From the NCBI GenBank assembly GCA_016219765.1, contig JACRKM010000141.1, positions 1 to 7,316 of the forward strand: a stretch of 7,316 nucleotides of DNA, read 5' to 3'. Positions 6,115-7,316 of this stretch are shown in pieces. Each line of letters begins with the position of its first letter. Position 1 is the first letter of the stretch. This DNA comes from Candidatus Woesearchaeota archaeon (lineage in GTDB: Archaea > Nanobdellota > Nanobdellia > Woesearchaeales > UBA11576). Made by a program: the position numbers and the translations under genes. The notes below the pieces were generated by a model, which saw only the letters and a program-made list of their open reading frames with translations, was not told the origin of the DNA and made no database searches.

Positions 6115-6624
6115 ATGGTCTGGGCACGCACCAAGTTGCTGATTTGGGACTATATTTTTGAACCGGTGAAAGATCTTCGTATTGACATTATGGGGAAAAC
6201 GCCAGAAAAATTCTACCCGAAAATCAATGAACAGGTCCGGTCGATTTTCAACATTCCTGATGCTTATGTGCAGGAAAAAAAATACAAATGGGAAAAAGGA
6301 AAAGACATGGAAAGCTTTGAAGTGGAGTGGGAAGTGACAAAAGTTTTTGACATTTTCAGCTATATCACGGTTGTGATTGAGCTCAAAGGGTTCACGATCA
6401 ATGGTGAAGGAAAGGCAACGATCCGACTGAAGCCGCGACTCATTACGGAATATCCACAAGACACCATCTGGCAGCAGAATATTCTCTATGAAATGCTCAG
6501 ACGGTTCTGGCACGAAGCATTTTACCAGAAGAAGCGCATGGAATATTTGAATACGGGAAAAGAGCTGCTGGTCAGTTTTGAACAAAGCCTCAAGAAATAC
6601 GGTCAAGAACTAAATAAGGGGTAA
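6115..6624 (+). CDS. Uncharacterised ~170-aa protein, first of a tandem paralogous pair
   Basis: I do not recognise this 169-aa protein. It starts with a hydrophobic, aromatic stretch (MVWARTKLLIWDYIF) too short and broken for a clear membrane anchor. A mixed region with a Lys/Glu-rich turn (EKKYKWEKGKDMES, 54-67) follows, then beta-strand-like segments (YITVVIELKGFTINGEG, 83-99; KATIRLKPRLITEY, 100-113). An amphipathic, Arg/Lys- and aromatic-rich helix (about 117-165, with LRRFWHEAFYQKKRMEYL) ends it. The strand-strand-helix half aligns with the same half of the next protein, so the two share ancestry. ATG 6115 is set by the TATA box 29 bp upstream. The second gene begins 2 nt after this stop, so they are almost certainly co-transcribed and may form a heteromer. 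Confidence 0.85.
   Translation: MVWARTKLLIWDYIFEPVKDLRIDIMGKTPEKFYPKINEQVRSIFNIPDAYVQEKKYKWEKGKDMESFEVEWEVTKVFDIFSYITVVIELKGFTINGEGKATIRLKPRLITEYPQDTIWQQNILYEMLRRFWHEAFYQKKRMEYLNTGKELLVSFEQSLKKYGQELNKG
6616..6621 (+). promoter_or_regulatory. Possible Shine-Dalgarno site for the second paralogue
   Basis: AAGGGG lies 5 nt before ATG 6627, within the last codons of the first gene. Being internal to a transcript, the second gene cannot use a leaderless start, so this weak purine-rich site plus coupling to the stop at 6622-6624 probably drives its translation. Confidence 0.35.
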
Positions 6625-6626
6625 GT

Positions 6627-7142
6627 ATGGGTGAAATTCATATTTATGATGATATTCTCACGCCGAGCGAGAAACTCGAAATTTCGTATGCAGGAAAAAA
6701 CCCTTTTTTGCCAATGACTGCAACGCCGAGCATCATCAAAGAAGTTTTGAAAAACCAGAGCAAGGATATTCATGAGTTTGATGTCCGGTGGGACGGGGCG
6801 GGAGAAAATCGCGATTTCTTTGGCCGGTGGAAAACACGACGCAAAGAAGACCAATGGACGGCAGTCAATATTTTTATTACGGTGACCGGCACCATCAAAG
6901 CTGCGGACAAGACAGGGAATGTGAAGATTGCGATCAAGGGCTATCTGGAAACGAGATATTCGTTTTCAAATTTCATCCAAAAAAGCTTCTGGTGGTTCTA
7001 CAATTATTCGTTTTATTTCAAGCAGCGGCGCATGTATCTGGAATTTGCGAAAGACAACATGCACGACTTAAAATTCAAGTTTCAGGAATTGATGGGCATT
7101 TCGCCGGATAAATATTTAGAAAGACCGGCGAGCGGGCAGTAG
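6627..7142 (+). CDS. Uncharacterised ~170-aa protein, second of a tandem paralogous pair
   Basis: This 171-aa protein matches its upstream neighbour in length and layout. Its central strands (NIFITVTGTI, 81-90; NVKIAIKGYLETRYSF, 98-113) parallel VVIELKGFTI and KATIRLKPRLITEY of the neighbour. Its C-terminal helix (FIQKSFWWFYNYSFYFKQRR, 116-135, then MYLEFAKDNMHDLKFKFQEL) parallels the FWHEAFYQKKRMEYL helix. That helix is extremely aromatic and could lie at a membrane surface or a hydrophobic partner interface, but its charges argue against a true transmembrane segment. The N-terminal third differs from the neighbour, and a Gly/Asp/Arg-rich patch (RWDGAGENRDFFGRWKTRR, 54-72) is unique to this copy. 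No catalytic motif is apparent. ATG 6627 is 2 nt after the previous stop. Confidence 0.83.
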   Translation: MGEIHIYDDILTPSEKLEISYAGKNPFLPMTATPSIIKEVLKNQSKDIHEFDVRWDGAGENRDFFGRWKTRRKEDQWTAVNIFITVTGTIKAADKTGNVKIAIKGYLETRYSFSNFIQKSFWWFYNYSFYFKQRRMYLEFAKDNMHDLKFKFQELMGISPDKYLERPASGQ

Positions 7143-7160
7143 AAAAATAGATGGGAAAAA

Positions 7161-7184
7161 TATCTTTGTATCATTTCTGTTTTA
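7161..7184 (+). terminator. T-rich termination region between convergent genes
   Basis: The 43-bp gap between the convergent stops at 7142 and 7186 contains pyrimidine-rich runs on the plus strand (ATCTTTG, CATTTCTGTTTTA). Archaeal terminators often consist of short T-tracts without a hairpin, and none is seen here. The call rests on position and composition only. Confidence 0.3.
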
Positions 7185-7185
7185 T

Positions 7186-7314
7186 TCATGCATTGCTGTA
7201 GATTGTTCTTCCTTTCGCATCTCTTATTGTCAATTCTGCTCCATACTCTTTTGACATATATGAAACCCAAGTATTGTTATGGCTCCCTAAACGAGACGCA
7301 ATCGGAACATCAAA
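7186..7314 (-). CDS. C-terminal end of an unidentified protein, cut by window edge
   Basis: An open minus-strand frame enters from the right edge and ends in TGA at 7188-7186. The 42 visible residues begin FDVPIASRLGSHNNTW and end with VSYMSKEYGAELTIRDAKG then RTIYSNA. They look like the end of a globular protein: alternating hydrophobic/polar strands, a Gly-Ser-His-Asn-Asn turn and balanced codon use. There is no membrane segment. The start lies beyond the window, and the family cannot be named from so little sequence. The gene converges on the paralogue pair. A different minus-strand frame over 7082-7270 overlaps it but lacks protein-like character. Confidence 0.5.
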   Translation of the reverse strand, partial: FDVPIASRLGSHNNTWVSYMSKEYGAELTIRDAKGRTIYSNA

Positions 7315-7316
7315 AA

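Noticed and set aside
6097..6606. Minus-strand open frame of 169 codons
   Set aside because: It is an exact antisense shadow of the 6115-6624 gene, which has a well-placed promoter and a paralogue next door.
7082..7270. Minus-strand open frame of 62 codons
   Set aside because: It overlaps the end of the paralogue gene and the better-supported frame ending at 7186, and is Cys/Arg-rich without protein-like features.
1..7316. CRISPR arrays, tRNA or rRNA genes
   Set aside because: No regularly spaced direct repeats, cloverleaf signatures or conserved rRNA segments were seen by eye.

Overview
The window looks archaeal, probably from a DPANN-type lineage such as Woesearchaeota or Pacearchaeota, although the lineage is an inference. 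The best evidence is the promoters. Three genes (starting at 5666, 6043 and 6115) each have a TATA box centred about 29 bp upstream of the ATG, and a fourth (start 1314) has one about 33 bp upstream. That spacing puts the transcript start almost on the start codon, as expected for archaeal leaderless mRNAs. No bacterial -35/-10 pairs are evident. No rRNA, tRNA or CRISPR array was seen.

Left edge (1-136): the last 34 codons of an IS200/IS605-family TnpA transposase, followed by a perfect 8-bp hairpin typical of the right end of these elements. The element stops at or inside the stop codon of the next gene.

133-1314 (minus): a single-chain minimal nucleotidyltransferase (MNT) fused to two tandem HEPN-like repeats. 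The first repeat keeps the R-x4-H RNase motif and the second has lost its His. This resembles a fused HEPN-MNT (type VII toxin-antitoxin-like) arrangement.

1506-5666 (minus): a three-gene collinear run. First comes an unrecognised 544-aa soluble protein. Six bases later comes a 568-aa metal-dependent TIM-barrel protein of the endonuclease IV / xylose isomerase-like superfamily with a long charged insertion. Last is a strikingly AT-rich class I SAM methyltransferase that looks like a later arrival. The first two genes are probably co-transcribed from the leaderless promoter at 5691-5698.

5705-6043 (minus) encodes a small four-helix membrane protein. It diverges, across a 71-bp two-promoter region, from a plus-strand pair (6115-6624 and 6627-7142) of mutually similar proteins of about 170 aa with no recognised function. 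At the right edge (7186-7314, minus) is the C-terminal end of another coding region that converges on this pair.

Overall this is an accessory-looking archaeal region. The most notable items are the MNT-HEPN-HEPN fusion and the TIM-barrel plus unknown-partner operon. No complete known defence or metabolic system can be named from the sequence alone.
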